Below, piece after piece: positions 39,239-47,201 of a stretch of 60,535 nt of DNA; position 1 is the first letter of the stretch; each line of letters begins with the position of its first letter. The notes beneath the pieces were generated by a model. That model searched no databases. It saw nothing but the letters and a program-made list of their open reading frames with translations, and had not been told where the DNA came from. Source of the stretch: Candidatus Metalachnospira gallinarum (GTDB taxonomy: Bacteria > Bacillota > Clostridia > Lachnospirales > Anaerotignaceae); the NCBI GenBank assembly GCA_904378045.1, contig CAJFHC010000004.1:1-60535 (forward strand), given 5' to 3'. Both the position numbers and the translations under genes were made by a program.

Positions 39239-40242
39239 GCGCCTCCTGTCTTTCTCAAAAGAATTATAAAAAACGGAGCTCCAATTATGGCTGTAAGTAT
39301 GGAAATCGGTATCTCCGCAGCCGTAGCGCTTCTGGCGAAGGTGTCCATAACAAGCATAAATACCGCTCCAAGACTTATGCTGATGGGTACCACCGTCTTA
39401 TTGCTGCTTCCCATCAGCATCCTCGCTACATGGGGCACGAGAAGTCCGACCCAGCCCACCTGCCCGCACATCGACACGCAGGATGATGTTATAAGCGACG
39501 CACCCAAAATGACCATAAATCTCATGGTCCTAATGTTCATACCCATAGATCTTACTTCATCCTCATTCAGCGAAAGTATGTTGAGTCTCCATCTAAGGGC
39601 GAATATAAGCGCTATTCCCGCAACTATAAACGGTGCTCCAAGAGCCAGCGTCCTGTAGGTTGAGCTTGCCATGCTTCCCATAAGCCAGTACGTTATGGAC
39701 GGCAGTTTATCAAGAGGATCAGCCACATATTTCGCCAGCGAAACGAACGCCTGAAACATTGCCGAAACGACCATGCCTCCCAGAACGATCATAACGATGG
39801 AGCTCTGCCCCCTTATACGGCTTATATTATATGTAATAAAGCAGGCCGCAAGGCCGAATATAAGCGCCGATATCTGCACGACTATAAGGTTGGCGTCAAA
39901 CATCATAGCAAGCACCGCGCCAAACGACGCTCCGCTTGCCACTCCAAGCGTATCAGGGGTGGCAAGCGGGTTTGTGAACAAGCCCTGGAACGCCGCTCCC
40001 GAGCAGGCAAGGCCCGCGCCTACAATAACAGCCAGTATAATTCTCGGAAGTCTTACATTATATATTACCGAATAGGCCATATCCTGCTGCCCGTAAGGCA
40101 GAGGCCCTCCAAGCAGCATCCTTACCGTTTCCGGAACGGATACCGAATATCTGCCGATGCCTATACATATAAGCGCCGTTACTATCGGAAATATAATCAG
40201 CGCAGCCGCTATTGCCCCGTTTATTGTCCTCGTCCGTGTCAT
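39229..40242 (-). CDS. FecCD-family ABC permease
   Basis: Membrane channel for an iron-siderophore, heme or cobalamin-like compound. The 337-residue product has about nine to ten hydrophobic segments and the family signatures RLPRIILAVIVGAGLACSGA, FTNPLATPDTLGVASGA and the C-terminal GLLVPHVARMLMGSSN (EAA-like loop). The frame extends to 40293 inside the preceding gene; the ATG at 40242 leaves a one-base gap and matches family start. A single permease gene is present, so it presumably homodimerises. Confidence 0.93.
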   Translation of the reverse strand: MTRTRTINGAIAAALIIFPIVTALICIGIGRYSVSVPETVRMLLGGPLPYGQQDMAYSVIYNVRLPRIILAVIVGAGLACSGAAFQGLFTNPLATPDTLGVASGASFGAVLAMMFDANLIVVQISALIFGLAACFITYNISRIRGQSSIVMIVLGGMVVSAMFQAFVSLAKYVADPLDKLPSITYWLMGSMASSTYRTLALGAPFIVAGIALIFALRWRLNILSLNEDEVRSMGMNIRTMRFMVILGASLITSSCVSMCGQVGWVGLLVPHVARMLMGSSNKTVVPISISLGAVFMLVMDTFARSATAAEIPISILTAIIGAPFFIILLRKTGGAWS

Positions 40243-40243
40243 A

Positions 40244-41383
40244 TCAGTTACCTGCCGCCTCTCTCGCGGGATTGTATATAACCTGAAGATCATCGTCGGT
40301 AAGCTCTACGTTATAATATTTTACATAGTAATCCTTTATCTCCTGATCTATGTCGATATCAGCGAACAGCTCCGGCTGTATGGTCTTCGCAAGCCACATA
40401 AGCGCAAGGGGCGTATCCGATGAAGGCGGGAACCATCTGTACATTCCGAGGGGGAACTTATACACCTGTCCCTCCTGCACCGCCTTGACATTGCTCCAGT
40501 CATCGCCTTCGATGGTGTTATTGTAAAGGTCTTCCGGAAGCACCGAGCTGAAATTTGTTATAAATATCATATCCGGATTCCAAGCGTATATCTGCTCCAT
40601 ATTTATTTCAGGCTGTCCGTTCAGCTCGGCAGCAACATTTATTCCTCCAGCCGCTTCTATCCAGTACTCTCCAAAGAAATTCGATCCGGATGTTGTTATG
40701 GTTCCGTCTCCATAGTTAAAGAGCACAAGAACCTTTGGCTTTTCCTCGTCGCTGAGAGTCGCTGTCTTTTCAAGCACCTGCGCCTCAACGCTTCTGCCAT
40801 ACTCGATTACCTCCTGGGCTCTGTCGGAGTCTCCGAATATCTGTCCGAGAAGATCTACCCAGTTGGCGAAGGTCTCTATGCAGTTATAGTCCGAAAGCGT
40901 TGTAGAAAAGCCGATTGCCTTTATGCCCGCGTTATCATACATTTCTCTCTCATCGGTATTGGTGGCAGAATAGAATACAACGTCCGGCTCAAGTTTCATA
41001 AGCTGTTCAATGTTTATTTCACCGTTTTCAACAAAGGACGTGTCAAGTTCCGTTATTTCAGGATAAACCGTTGTAAGATATGAGTTTTCCGCGGCAGCCA
41101 TGGAGCTCGGATGTATTCCAACGAGTCCTTCTGACGATCCTCTGAAGAAGCAGTATACCGACGGCAGCGGCAGTATTGACGAAATTACGATCCTATCAAG
41201 TTTTTCCGGTATCTCCACTTCAACTCCGGTGTCATCGACCACCGTTCTTGTTCCGGCGCTTTCCGCGGATTCGGCTGTTTCCGTATTCTGTTCAGCGTCC
41301 TCCGCCGCCGAGTTGCCGCATCCGGCGGCTCCAAGTACCATTGCCATTCCAAGGGCAACGGCCGCTAATTTCTTTAATTTCAT
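40244..41383 (-). CDS. Substrate-binding lipoprotein 1 (FepB/BtuF type)
   Basis: Extracellular binding protein that hands substrate to the permease. The 379-residue precursor has a signal sequence ending LGAAGC (lipid-anchored Cys22), an acidic Ala/Glu-rich linker (about 25-43), then a class III binding-protein fold (RTVVDDTGVEVEIPEKLDRI; INIEQLMKLEPDVVFYSA; AWNPDMIFITN). It is clearly paralogous to the next protein, sharing EYWIEA, GGINVA, YNNT, PLGMYRW and NP-REAAG segments. The bound ligand is unknown. Confidence 0.92.
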   Translation of the reverse strand: MKLKKLAAVALGMAMVLGAAGCGNSAAEDAEQNTETAESAESAGTRTVVDDTGVEVEIPEKLDRIVISSILPLPSVYCFFRGSSEGLVGIHPSSMAAAENSYLTTVYPEITELDTSFVENGEINIEQLMKLEPDVVFYSATNTDEREMYDNAGIKAIGFSTTLSDYNCIETFANWVDLLGQIFGDSDRAQEVIEYGRSVEAQVLEKTATLSDEEKPKVLVLFNYGDGTITTSGSNFFGEYWIEAAGGINVAAELNGQPEINMEQIYAWNPDMIFITNFSSVLPEDLYNNTIEGDDWSNVKAVQEGQVYKFPLGMYRWFPPSSDTPLALMWLAKTIQPELFADIDIDQEIKDYYVKYYNVELTDDDLQVIYNPAREAAGN

Positions 41384-41408
41384 ACGTCTGATCCTCCTTT
41401 TATGTTTT

Positions 41409-42566
41409 TTAGGAAATTCCTCCGGCAGCTTCCCTCACGGGATTGAGTATCTGCTCAATGTCCTCGTCCGTGAGCGTAAAATCATAAAATCTGCTGTAGA
41501 AATCCTTCATTGTTTCATTAAAATCTATATCTTCAAACAGTTCCGGATGGTTCTGTTTTGCCATCCACAAAAGCATCATCGGCGAGTCCGAGCAAGTAAC
41601 ATACCAGCGGTACATTCCGAGCGGTATTTTATTGACGTCCTGATCTATGACAGCCTGAACGCCGCTCCAGTCGGCCGAGCAGAGAGTATTGTTATAAATA
41701 TCCTCCGGAAGCGCGTCGTTAAAGTTTGTAATGAATATCTTTTCCGGGTTCCATTCGTATACCTGTTCGATGCTCGTCTCCTTTGTTCCCTCTATCTCGT
41801 CCGCCACGTTTATTCCGCCGGAGGCCTCTATCCAGTATTCGGCCCATGTGTCCGCTCCCGGCACGCTCAGAGTATTATCGCTGTATTTATGTATTACCAT
41901 AGATCTGGGCTTGTCCTCTTCCTTTACATCCTTGAGCCTGTCAGCCACGAGCGCCTGTATTTCGTTGCCGTATTCGATATATTCGCTGCTGCTGAGATCC
42001 TCTCCCATTACTTCCTCAAGCAGTTCTATCCAGCTGTTTATTGTCTCGACGGCGTTATAATCCTTTATGCTGAGACTAAATCCAACCGCCGGTATTCCGG
42101 CCTGCGAGGCGACCTCATAATCCTCCGGCACTCCAGACGAATACAGCACGACGTCAGGATCAAGTTTTATAAGTTCCTCGGCGTTCATAAATCCGTTCTG
42201 GCTGAATCCGCTCTCGATCTCCGATATTTCCGGAGCTATTTTTATAAGCATGGAATTTTCCGCGGCGCTTATTATGGCAGGGTCAAGGCCAACCAGCTTA
42301 TCCGTTCCCATCGAAAGAACATATACCGACGCCAAAGGCCATACCGACGCTATAACGACCCTTTCGATCTTTTCCGGAAGCACTACCTCGTTTCCCACCT
42401 GATCTATTATCGTCCTCGTCCCGTCTCCGTTATCAACGCTCTCTGTGTTTTCCGACTCTTTCTGTTCTTCGGCGCTTTCATTTTCCGTTGTTGCTCCGGA
42501 GCATCCTGTCGCTCCAAGCATTAATACCGCTCCAACGGCAAGCGCCGCAATCCTCTTAAATTTCAT
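41409..42566 (-). CDS. Substrate-binding lipoprotein 2 (paralogue)
   Basis: A second binding protein of 385 residues, lipobox LGATGC (Cys22), acidic linker, then RTIIDQVGNEVVLPEKIERV and EWNPEKIFITNF. It aligns throughout with lipoprotein 1, so the pair arose by duplication, perhaps for two forms of the ligand. It is encoded immediately after the NifK-like gene (12-base gap) and 25 bases before lipoprotein 1. Confidence 0.92.
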   Translation of the reverse strand: MKFKRIAALAVGAVLMLGATGCSGATTENESAEEQKESENTESVDNGDGTRTIIDQVGNEVVLPEKIERVVIASVWPLASVYVLSMGTDKLVGLDPAIISAAENSMLIKIAPEISEIESGFSQNGFMNAEELIKLDPDVVLYSSGVPEDYEVASQAGIPAVGFSLSIKDYNAVETINSWIELLEEVMGEDLSSSEYIEYGNEIQALVADRLKDVKEEDKPRSMVIHKYSDNTLSVPGADTWAEYWIEASGGINVADEIEGTKETSIEQVYEWNPEKIFITNFNDALPEDIYNNTLCSADWSGVQAVIDQDVNKIPLGMYRWYVTCSDSPMMLLWMAKQNHPELFEDIDFNETMKDFYSRFYDFTLTDEDIEQILNPVREAAGGIS

Positions 42567-42578
42567 GATATTCCTCCT

Positions 42579-43730
42579 TTATTTTATGGAATCCAGCCAC
42601 TTTTCCGCCCCGCTGCCTAAAAAGTCCTTATATTCGTCCCAATGGACCTTGCTTGACACGGCCACATGCGGCAGGCTGACAAAATTTATGGACTTAAGAT
42701 TATCCTCATCTATGATTGTTTTCAGCATCGGATCTCCGACCACCGTACGGTATTTCCCACTGTTCAGCAATTTCCTAAGCTGCAGTTCATCTTTTATCAG
42801 CTTGTCATTTACGGACATAAATTCCGGCGAGCAGTCAAAAAGCACAGCGACATCCGCCGGTACTCCGCCTCTCTCGAATATATACTCTCTTATGGAATTT
42901 GAAATGATCTGGTCTCCCGCGATGAGCACGTCCGAGGTAACCGCCTCGCTTTTATAGGCCGTGAAGTTCTTATCAAGAGCATTCCTCGCTTTCTCGACCG
43001 CTGTCATTCCGTCTCCTATCGGCGTTACTGCCACAAAAGGTATACCGTATTTTTCTTTCATATATTCGGCCTGCTGTACGCCTGCCTGCGAAACGGCTAT
43101 GTTGAGTTCCGCGGCCGTCGAGTTCCTTATATCATCCAGCGTAAGTCCCATATTATAGCAGGCAATGACTTCCATGCCGTTTTTTTCAAAAAGGCTCTTA
43201 AATTTTTTCTCCCAGCCGTTTATATGAAAATCAAGCGGCGTCATACCCAGGATATTTACCGTTCCCTTTTGTGTTTTCAACTTTTCCGTGGCAAATATTT
43301 TCATAATTTCCGCCGTAGCGTCCCTTATGCCCTTTCCGTAATAGGCAAGCCCCTTTGTTTCAAGCCCTATGGACGGTATGCCGGTAATTGCCTCTATCTC
43401 TTTGGCAACGCCCTTTAAATCCGTTCCTATGACCGTTGGTACCGGGCTTCCCAAAACGGCGATAAATTTTGGCTTTATACTGCCGGCGGCGTCGGCCGTC
43501 TCCTTAATTAATTTTTCGTCATTTCCCAAAATAGCGTCCATATGCCTAAGCCCCGAGCAGTATACGGCGGAAGATGATCCAAACCATCTGGGCTCGTCAA
43601 AACTGGTATAATTACCCGTGCATCCCGACGCGTCGTGTATGATAATCATTCCGCCAAGTTCAAACAGAGCCGATGCCGCTCCCGAATAGTCCGGGGCAAA
43701 CGGCGGAAGTGAAATACATAGCTTGCTCAT
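42579..43730 (-). CDS. Nitrogenase component 1-like protein, NifK/NifE-like half
   Basis: A 383-residue member of the oxidoreductase/nitrogenase component 1 superfamily. Visible landmarks are IIHDASGCTGNYTS (Cys37, where NifK has the GSQGCV cluster cysteine), AVYCSGLRHMDAILGNDEKL (Cys58) and LGSPVPTVIGTDLKGV, where the third cluster cysteine of NifK is replaced (Ser95-Pro96). Cys5 is near the start. Expected to form a heterodimer with the next-listed NifD-like protein and receive electrons from the NifH-like ATPase. The four-base overlap with that gene indicates coupling. Confidence 0.88.
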   Translation of the reverse strand: MSKLCISLPPFAPDYSGAASALFELGGMIIIHDASGCTGNYTSFDEPRWFGSSSAVYCSGLRHMDAILGNDEKLIKETADAAGSIKPKFIAVLGSPVPTVIGTDLKGVAKEIEAITGIPSIGLETKGLAYYGKGIRDATAEIMKIFATEKLKTQKGTVNILGMTPLDFHINGWEKKFKSLFEKNGMEVIACYNMGLTLDDIRNSTAAELNIAVSQAGVQQAEYMKEKYGIPFVAVTPIGDGMTAVEKARNALDKNFTAYKSEAVTSDVLIAGDQIISNSIREYIFERGGVPADVAVLFDCSPEFMSVNDKLIKDELQLRKLLNSGKYRTVVGDPMLKTIIDEDNLKSINFVSLPHVAVSSKVHWDEYKDFLGSGAEKWLDSIK

Positions 43731-44977
43731 ATTACAAGACCCGCCTCCTTTATCATTTCTTTGAGGTCGCCGCTGTTTCTGAAGGCGTTTATCATGCCGT
43801 CCATCAGCCTCTCAATTCCATAAAATCCGAAAAACGATTCATCCTCCAGTATATCAAGGACATTTTTAGAACCCGTCGCGTATCCGCAGTCAAATCCAAC
43901 GCAAAGGTACTGTCTGTCCCTGTTCTCAAATTTTACAAGATCCGGATGCACCGCGTTTACGATCCTGATCTGCTTTTGGCTGTTCCTTATATATTCATAG
44001 GCTTCTTTTTCTATGGACTTCGGCTCGTCTGTCATTATGAATCCTACGTTAAATCCATATTTTATAAGCGCCGCGGCCAGCGTAAACGGTTTCTTTACCG
44101 CCTGATAATCTATCGCTATAGGGAAGCCGCCTATTATATCCAATGTCTCTCCGATCTTTTTTACGGCTCTTTTCTCATACTCTGCCGTATCAATCTTTAT
44201 TCCAAGGATATCTCCGAGATCTTTATAAAATCTCCGTATTTCATCAATGTCATATGTGTTATACGCCTCCATAAACGGTATGCCGAGATTTTTCTCCATC
44301 TCCGTTGACGCGTATTTTGCCACGGGCGAGAGCAGCAGGTTCAGCACGCTTTTTGACATGGACTTAAAGTCGTCAAATTTATCAAAGTCAGTAATATGCC
44401 TGATTCCAAAACCGTTGTCCGCCATTATTTCAAAAAGTTCGCACCCCTTGTCAAGCGGCATATTGTTTCCTATCAGATTAACGGCTCTGTCTTTTGTTTC
44501 ACTCCTTTCCAGAAGACTGTACATATTGTTCTGCAGCGTCACTCCCGGAGGGAATTTGGTATCCATTTTTATTGGGTTCATATGACAGGATCTGAACTTT
44601 ACGTCAGGATATTTCTCTGAAAGCACCCTGTTCAGCGCTTCGTGATCGGTACCGAGCAGATCATCGAGACAGGAAACAAATAACAGCAATACCTTAGGCC
44701 TTTTTCCGAGAAACTCAAAAAGCTCGTCAACCGCCTTTGGTATCAGTTCCTCATATCCGCCTGAAACTATATCTCCCTCGTCGATATAAACATAAGATAC
44801 CCTGTCCTTTATACCGTTTATCGCTCCTCCCAGCGCACCGTGTCTTCCGCACGCAAAGGGAGATACAAAAAGCTGATGGCTTTCCGGGACAAGGGCAGCT
44901 ATTCTTATTACTCCCCATCCTCCGTGAGCCGGGGAAACATAATGCAGAGTGCTTGTAAAGTCACAGCAGCAGCTCAT
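43727..44977 (-). CDS. Nitrogenase component 1-like protein, NifD-like half
   Basis: A 416-residue superfamily member. Candidate cluster cysteines are Cys3-5 (MSCCCDF), Cys43 (SPFACGRHGALGG) and Cys103 (LFVSCLDDLLGTDHEAL, like NifD's ECPIGLIGDD). The segment LNLLLSPVAKYASTEMEKNL aligns with NifD around its FeMo-cofactor Cys275, but the Cys is Ser217 here; the cofactor His442 region reads SFFGFYGIERL with no His. It should therefore not bind FeMo-cofactor. Overlaps genes on both sides by four bases. Confidence 0.88.
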   Translation of the reverse strand: MSCCCDFTSTLHYVSPAHGGWGVIRIAALVPESHQLFVSPFACGRHGALGGAINGIKDRVSYVYIDEGDIVSGGYEELIPKAVDELFEFLGKRPKVLLLFVSCLDDLLGTDHEALNRVLSEKYPDVKFRSCHMNPIKMDTKFPPGVTLQNNMYSLLERSETKDRAVNLIGNNMPLDKGCELFEIMADNGFGIRHITDFDKFDDFKSMSKSVLNLLLSPVAKYASTEMEKNLGIPFMEAYNTYDIDEIRRFYKDLGDILGIKIDTAEYEKRAVKKIGETLDIIGGFPIAIDYQAVKKPFTLAAALIKYGFNVGFIMTDEPKSIEKEAYEYIRNSQKQIRIVNAVHPDLVKFENRDRQYLCVGFDCGYATGSKNVLDILEDESFFGFYGIERLMDGMINAFRNSGDLKEMIKEAGLVI

Positions 44978-45735
44978 TTTTCCTCACCTCCGCACAGCGC
45001 GGCGATTTTTTCCGCGAGTTTGGTATATGTTCCGGCAAGTTCGCTCTCCGGAAAAGCCTCTATTACCGTTTTGCCCATATTTTCCGATTGCTGCACCAAC
45101 GGGTCTCTTGGGATTATCTCAATTATCTCGCCGCCTATTTCCTTCAGCGCCTCGTTTACGATTCCAACCTCGTTTTCTACATTTCTGCAATTCAAGATTA
45201 CTCCCTTATATCTTGCGTAGCCTCTTACTCCAAAATTTCTTATCGCCGCCGCTATGTTTGACGCGGCGTAAAGCGCCATCATTTCACCCGAGGTCACTAT
45301 AAATACATCATCGGCATACCCCTGTCTGATTGGCATAGCGAAGCCTCCGCAGACCACATCTCCCAAAACATCGTAAAGCACAACGTCCGGCTTATATATT
45401 TCATAGGCCGAAAGCTCCTCAAGCTTTTCAAAAGCTGTTATTATGCCCCTTCCGGCGCAGCCAATGCCAGGAGTAGGGCCTCCCGCCTCAACGCAAAGCA
45501 CCCCACCGAAGCCTTTGAAAACTATATCATCCAGCTTTATCTCTCCCTCGGAACGTATTTTGTCCAAAACCGTTGGTATCTTTTTTCCTCCCATAAGATT
45601 TTTTACGGAATCTGATTTTGGATCGCATCCTATCTGCATGACCCTGTAGCCCATAACGGCAAGGGCGGCTGCTATATTCGACGTTGTTGTAGATTTGCCG
45701 ATGCCCCCTTTTCCGTATATCGCAATTTTTCTCAT
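44974..45735 (-). CDS. NifH-like iron protein ATPase
   Basis: Electron-donating ATPase of the nitrogenase/chlorophyllide reductase superfamily. The 253-residue product MRKIAIYGKGGIGKSTTTSN has the P-loop at 8-15, the 4Fe-4S cluster cysteines Cys93 (GGPTPGIGCAGRGII) and Cys129 (YDVLGDVVCGGFAMP), and switch sequences like true NifH. It is shorter than NifH (about 290) at the C-terminus. The frame extends to 45771, but the ATG at 45735 follows GGGAGG and is the family start. First gene of the operon. Confidence 0.92.
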   Translation of the reverse strand: MRKIAIYGKGGIGKSTTTSNIAAALAVMGYRVMQIGCDPKSDSVKNLMGGKKIPTVLDKIRSEGEIKLDDIVFKGFGGVLCVEAGGPTPGIGCAGRGIITAFEKLEELSAYEIYKPDVVLYDVLGDVVCGGFAMPIRQGYADDVFIVTSGEMMALYAASNIAAAIRNFGVRGYARYKGVILNCRNVENEVGIVNEALKEIGGEIIEIIPRDPLVQQSENMGKTVIEAFPESELAGTYTKLAEKIAALCGGEEK

Positions 45736-45750
45736 TTTGTCCTCCCGTTT

Positions 45751-45766
45751 GTTAGTATTATCTAAC
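45751..45766. promoter_or_regulatory. Operator-like box 1 upstream of the NifH-like gene
   Basis: GTTAG-TATTAT-CTAAC, a 16-bp inverted repeat next to the ribosome-binding site. It shares the TTAG-N6-CTAA core with two further boxes in the same leader/promoter region. Confidence 0.6.
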
Positions 45767-45779
45767 TTCAACCTCTTTA

Positions 45780-45817
45780 TTAAGCAATAAGTTAGTTATA
45801 ACTAACTTATTGCTTAA
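45780..45817. promoter_or_regulatory. 38-bp perfect palindrome (operator box 2)
   Basis: A perfect 38-bp palindrome centred between 45798 and 45799. Its middle 16 bases (45791-45806) are GTTAG-TTATAA-CTAAC, the same box as at 45751 and 45902. No T-run follows, so it is not a terminator. It lies about 40-80 bases downstream of the predicted start site. Confidence 0.75.
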
Positions 45818-45864
45818 ATTAAAACACATCAATTTTCACAAATATCAATGCGTTCTGATATATT

Positions 45865-45893
45865 ATATTATTATTTGATTCATATTTTGTCAA
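45865..45893 (-). promoter_or_regulatory. Promoter of the nitrogenase-like/ABC operon
   Basis: On the minus strand TTGACA (45888-45893) and TAATAT (45865-45870) are 17 bases apart; start near 45858. It is flanked by box 3 upstream and boxes 2 and 1 downstream, the layout of a repressed metal- or redox-regulated gene. No cobalamin riboswitch is visible in the leader. Confidence 0.8.
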
Positions 45894-45901
45894 GAAAAAT
45901 T

Positions 45902-45917
45902 CTTAGGTGTACCTAAC
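45902..45917. promoter_or_regulatory. Operator-like box 3 upstream of the -35
   Basis: CTTAG-GTGTAC-CTAAC, eight bases upstream of the -35 hexamer. The TTAGGT-GT-ACCTAA core resembles DtxR/IdeR/MntR-type metal-regulator sites, which suggests control by iron or manganese. The regulator itself is not in the window. Confidence 0.6.
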
Positions 45918-45992
45918 TTTTTATTTTCACGCAGCCAAAAATGTCTAAATTTTTTATTTATGGAAATTATATCGGCACTTCATACAGACGCT

Positions 45993-46029
45993 AAAAAGGG
46001 CTCCGAATTTTCCATTCGGAGCCCTTTGA
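45993..46029 (-). terminator. Terminator of rpsF-ssb-rpsR
   Basis: A 13-bp stem (AAAGGGCTCCGAA at 45995-46007 with TTCGGAGCCCTTT at 46015-46027) is followed on the minus strand by further T, just after the rpsR stop. Confidence 0.93.
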
Positions 46030-46038
46030 TACACTTTA

Positions 46039-46269
46039 TCAGTCCTGTGTATAAGGCATAAGAGCAATATGTCTTGCTCTTTTGATAGCTGTTGTTAAAG
46101 CTCTCTGATGCTTTGCACAGTTTCCTGTGATTCTTCTGGGAAGGATCTTTCCTCTCTCAGAAACGTATCTTCTTAATTTGCTTATATCTTTGTAATCGAT
46201 AACCGTTACTTTATCCGCACAAGAAGCGCAAACGCGTTTTTTTCTGCGGCCGCGTTTTTTCTGAATCAT
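46039..46269 (-). CDS. rpsR: 30S ribosomal protein S18, cysteine-containing form
   Basis: S18 pairs with S6 on the 30S platform. The 76-residue product has the Cys pair VCASCADKV near 13-21 and a third Cys in ITGNCAKHQ, the zinc-type form; other bacteria use a Cys-free version under zinc limitation. Start behind AAAGGAGG. Last gene of the S6-SSB-S18 unit. Confidence 0.97.
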   Translation of the reverse strand: MIQKKRGRRKKRVCASCADKVTVIDYKDISKLRRYVSERGKILPRRITGNCAKHQRALTTAIKRARHIALMPYTQD

Positions 46270-46298
46270 TTTACAAACCTCCTTTTAAAAATCATTAA

Positions 46299-46748
46299 TT
46301 AAAAGGGTAAATCATCGTCTTCTATACTTTCGTCTATGGGGTAAAATCCGTCTCCCATGTCATCCGATTTTCTGGGCGCGGGAGATGAAGAACCTGCCGT
46401 TGAAGCAGAAGCGCTGCCCGAGGACGCCGCTTTGCTTTCCGCAAAATACTGTTCCTCCACAACGACCTCTGTCGTTGTGCGCTTTTTGCCTTCGCTGTCT
46501 TCCCAATTACGAACCTGAAGTCTTCCGACTACGCTTACCATCTGACCTTTTCTAAAATATCTTTCAGCAAATTCGCCCTGCTTGCCAAAGGCCACACAGG
46601 GAATAAAATCCGCCTCGCTCTCACCCTGACGTTTGAAACGCCTGTTGATCGCCAGAGTATATCTCGCTATAGCAAGCGGCTCAGCGCTCTGAGAATATCT
46701 GACCTCCGGGTCTCTGGTGAGTCGTCCCATTAATATTACCTTATTCAT
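46299..46748 (-). CDS. ssb: Single-stranded DNA-binding protein
   Basis: Binds single-stranded DNA in replication and repair. The 149-residue product has the OB fold (MNKVILMGRLTRDPEVRYSQ), a Ser/Ala-rich linker (about 108-130) and the acidic partner-binding tip ESIEDDDLPF. The place between rpsF and rpsR is the normal one. Confidence 0.97.
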   Translation of the reverse strand: MNKVILMGRLTRDPEVRYSQSAEPLAIARYTLAINRRFKRQGESEADFIPCVAFGKQGEFAERYFRKGQMVSVVGRLQVRNWEDSEGKKRTTTEVVVEEQYFAESKAASSGSASASTAGSSSPAPRKSDDMGDGFYPIDESIEDDDLPF

Positions 46749-46782
46749 AATCGCACCGTCCTCTCATTGATGACAGGGATAA

Positions 46783-47070
46783 TTAAGCATCCTTGCGGAT
46801 GATAAGATAACGTAAAACGTTTTCCATGATACGAACACGGCTCTCGATTTCAATGGGAGCTGTTGCAGCGGCGTCAAATGTGATGAAGCTGTAGAATCCC
46901 TCGTTGTGCTTTTTGATCTCATAAGCGAGTCTTCTCTTGCCCCAGTCGTCAACCTTCTCGATTGTTCCGCCGAATCTTTCGATGAGTTCCTGAACCCTGT
47001 TGAAAGCCTCTGTTCTTGCTTCCTCGTCAAGGTCAGGGTTTAAAACTAATGCTAACTCGTATTTGTTCAT
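46783..47070 (-). CDS. rpsF: 30S ribosomal protein S6
   Basis: The 95-residue S6 (MNKYELALVLNPDLDEEART) binds 16S rRNA as a dimer with S18. AAGGAGG precedes the start. First gene of the unit. An S6-S18 autoregulatory leader is known in many bacteria; the leader here (47071-47148) has a GC-rich hairpin region but I cannot assign it. Confidence 0.97.
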   Translation of the reverse strand: MNKYELALVLNPDLDEEARTEAFNRVQELIERFGGTIEKVDDWGKRRLAYEIKKHNEGFYSFITFDAAATAPIEIESRVRIMENVLRYLIIRKDA

Positions 47071-47154
47071 TCCTGATACACCTCCTTCTGGACATTAGGC
47101 CCTGCATTCAAGCAGAGCAAGGATAAGTTTTTAAAAAATTACTTACATCGATGT

Positions 47155-47183
47155 ATTGTACCATAAACAAACTGTCTGCGCAA
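47155..47183 (-). promoter_or_regulatory. Promoter of rpsF-ssb-rpsR
   Basis: On the minus strand TTGCGC (47178-47183) and TACAAT (47155-47160) are 17 bases apart, so the leader to rpsF is about 78 bases. Confidence 0.75.
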
Positions 47184-47201
47184 GGATTTTTTTACGTTAT
47201 T

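Noticed and set aside
41100..42524. Open frame of 474 codons on the plus strand opposite the binding-protein genes
   Set aside because: It runs antisense through two clear lipoprotein genes and gives a low-complexity Tyr/Arg-rich product typical of shadow frames.
42579..45735. A genuine nitrogen-fixing nifHDK
   Set aside because: FeMo-cofactor ligands are missing, subunits are shorter than NifD and NifK, and no nifB, nifE or nifN is nearby.
45736..45858. Cobalamin riboswitch before the nitrogenase-like operon
   Set aside because: The leader is only about 120 bases, AT-rich, and lacks a B12-box-like segment; the palindromes look like protein sites.
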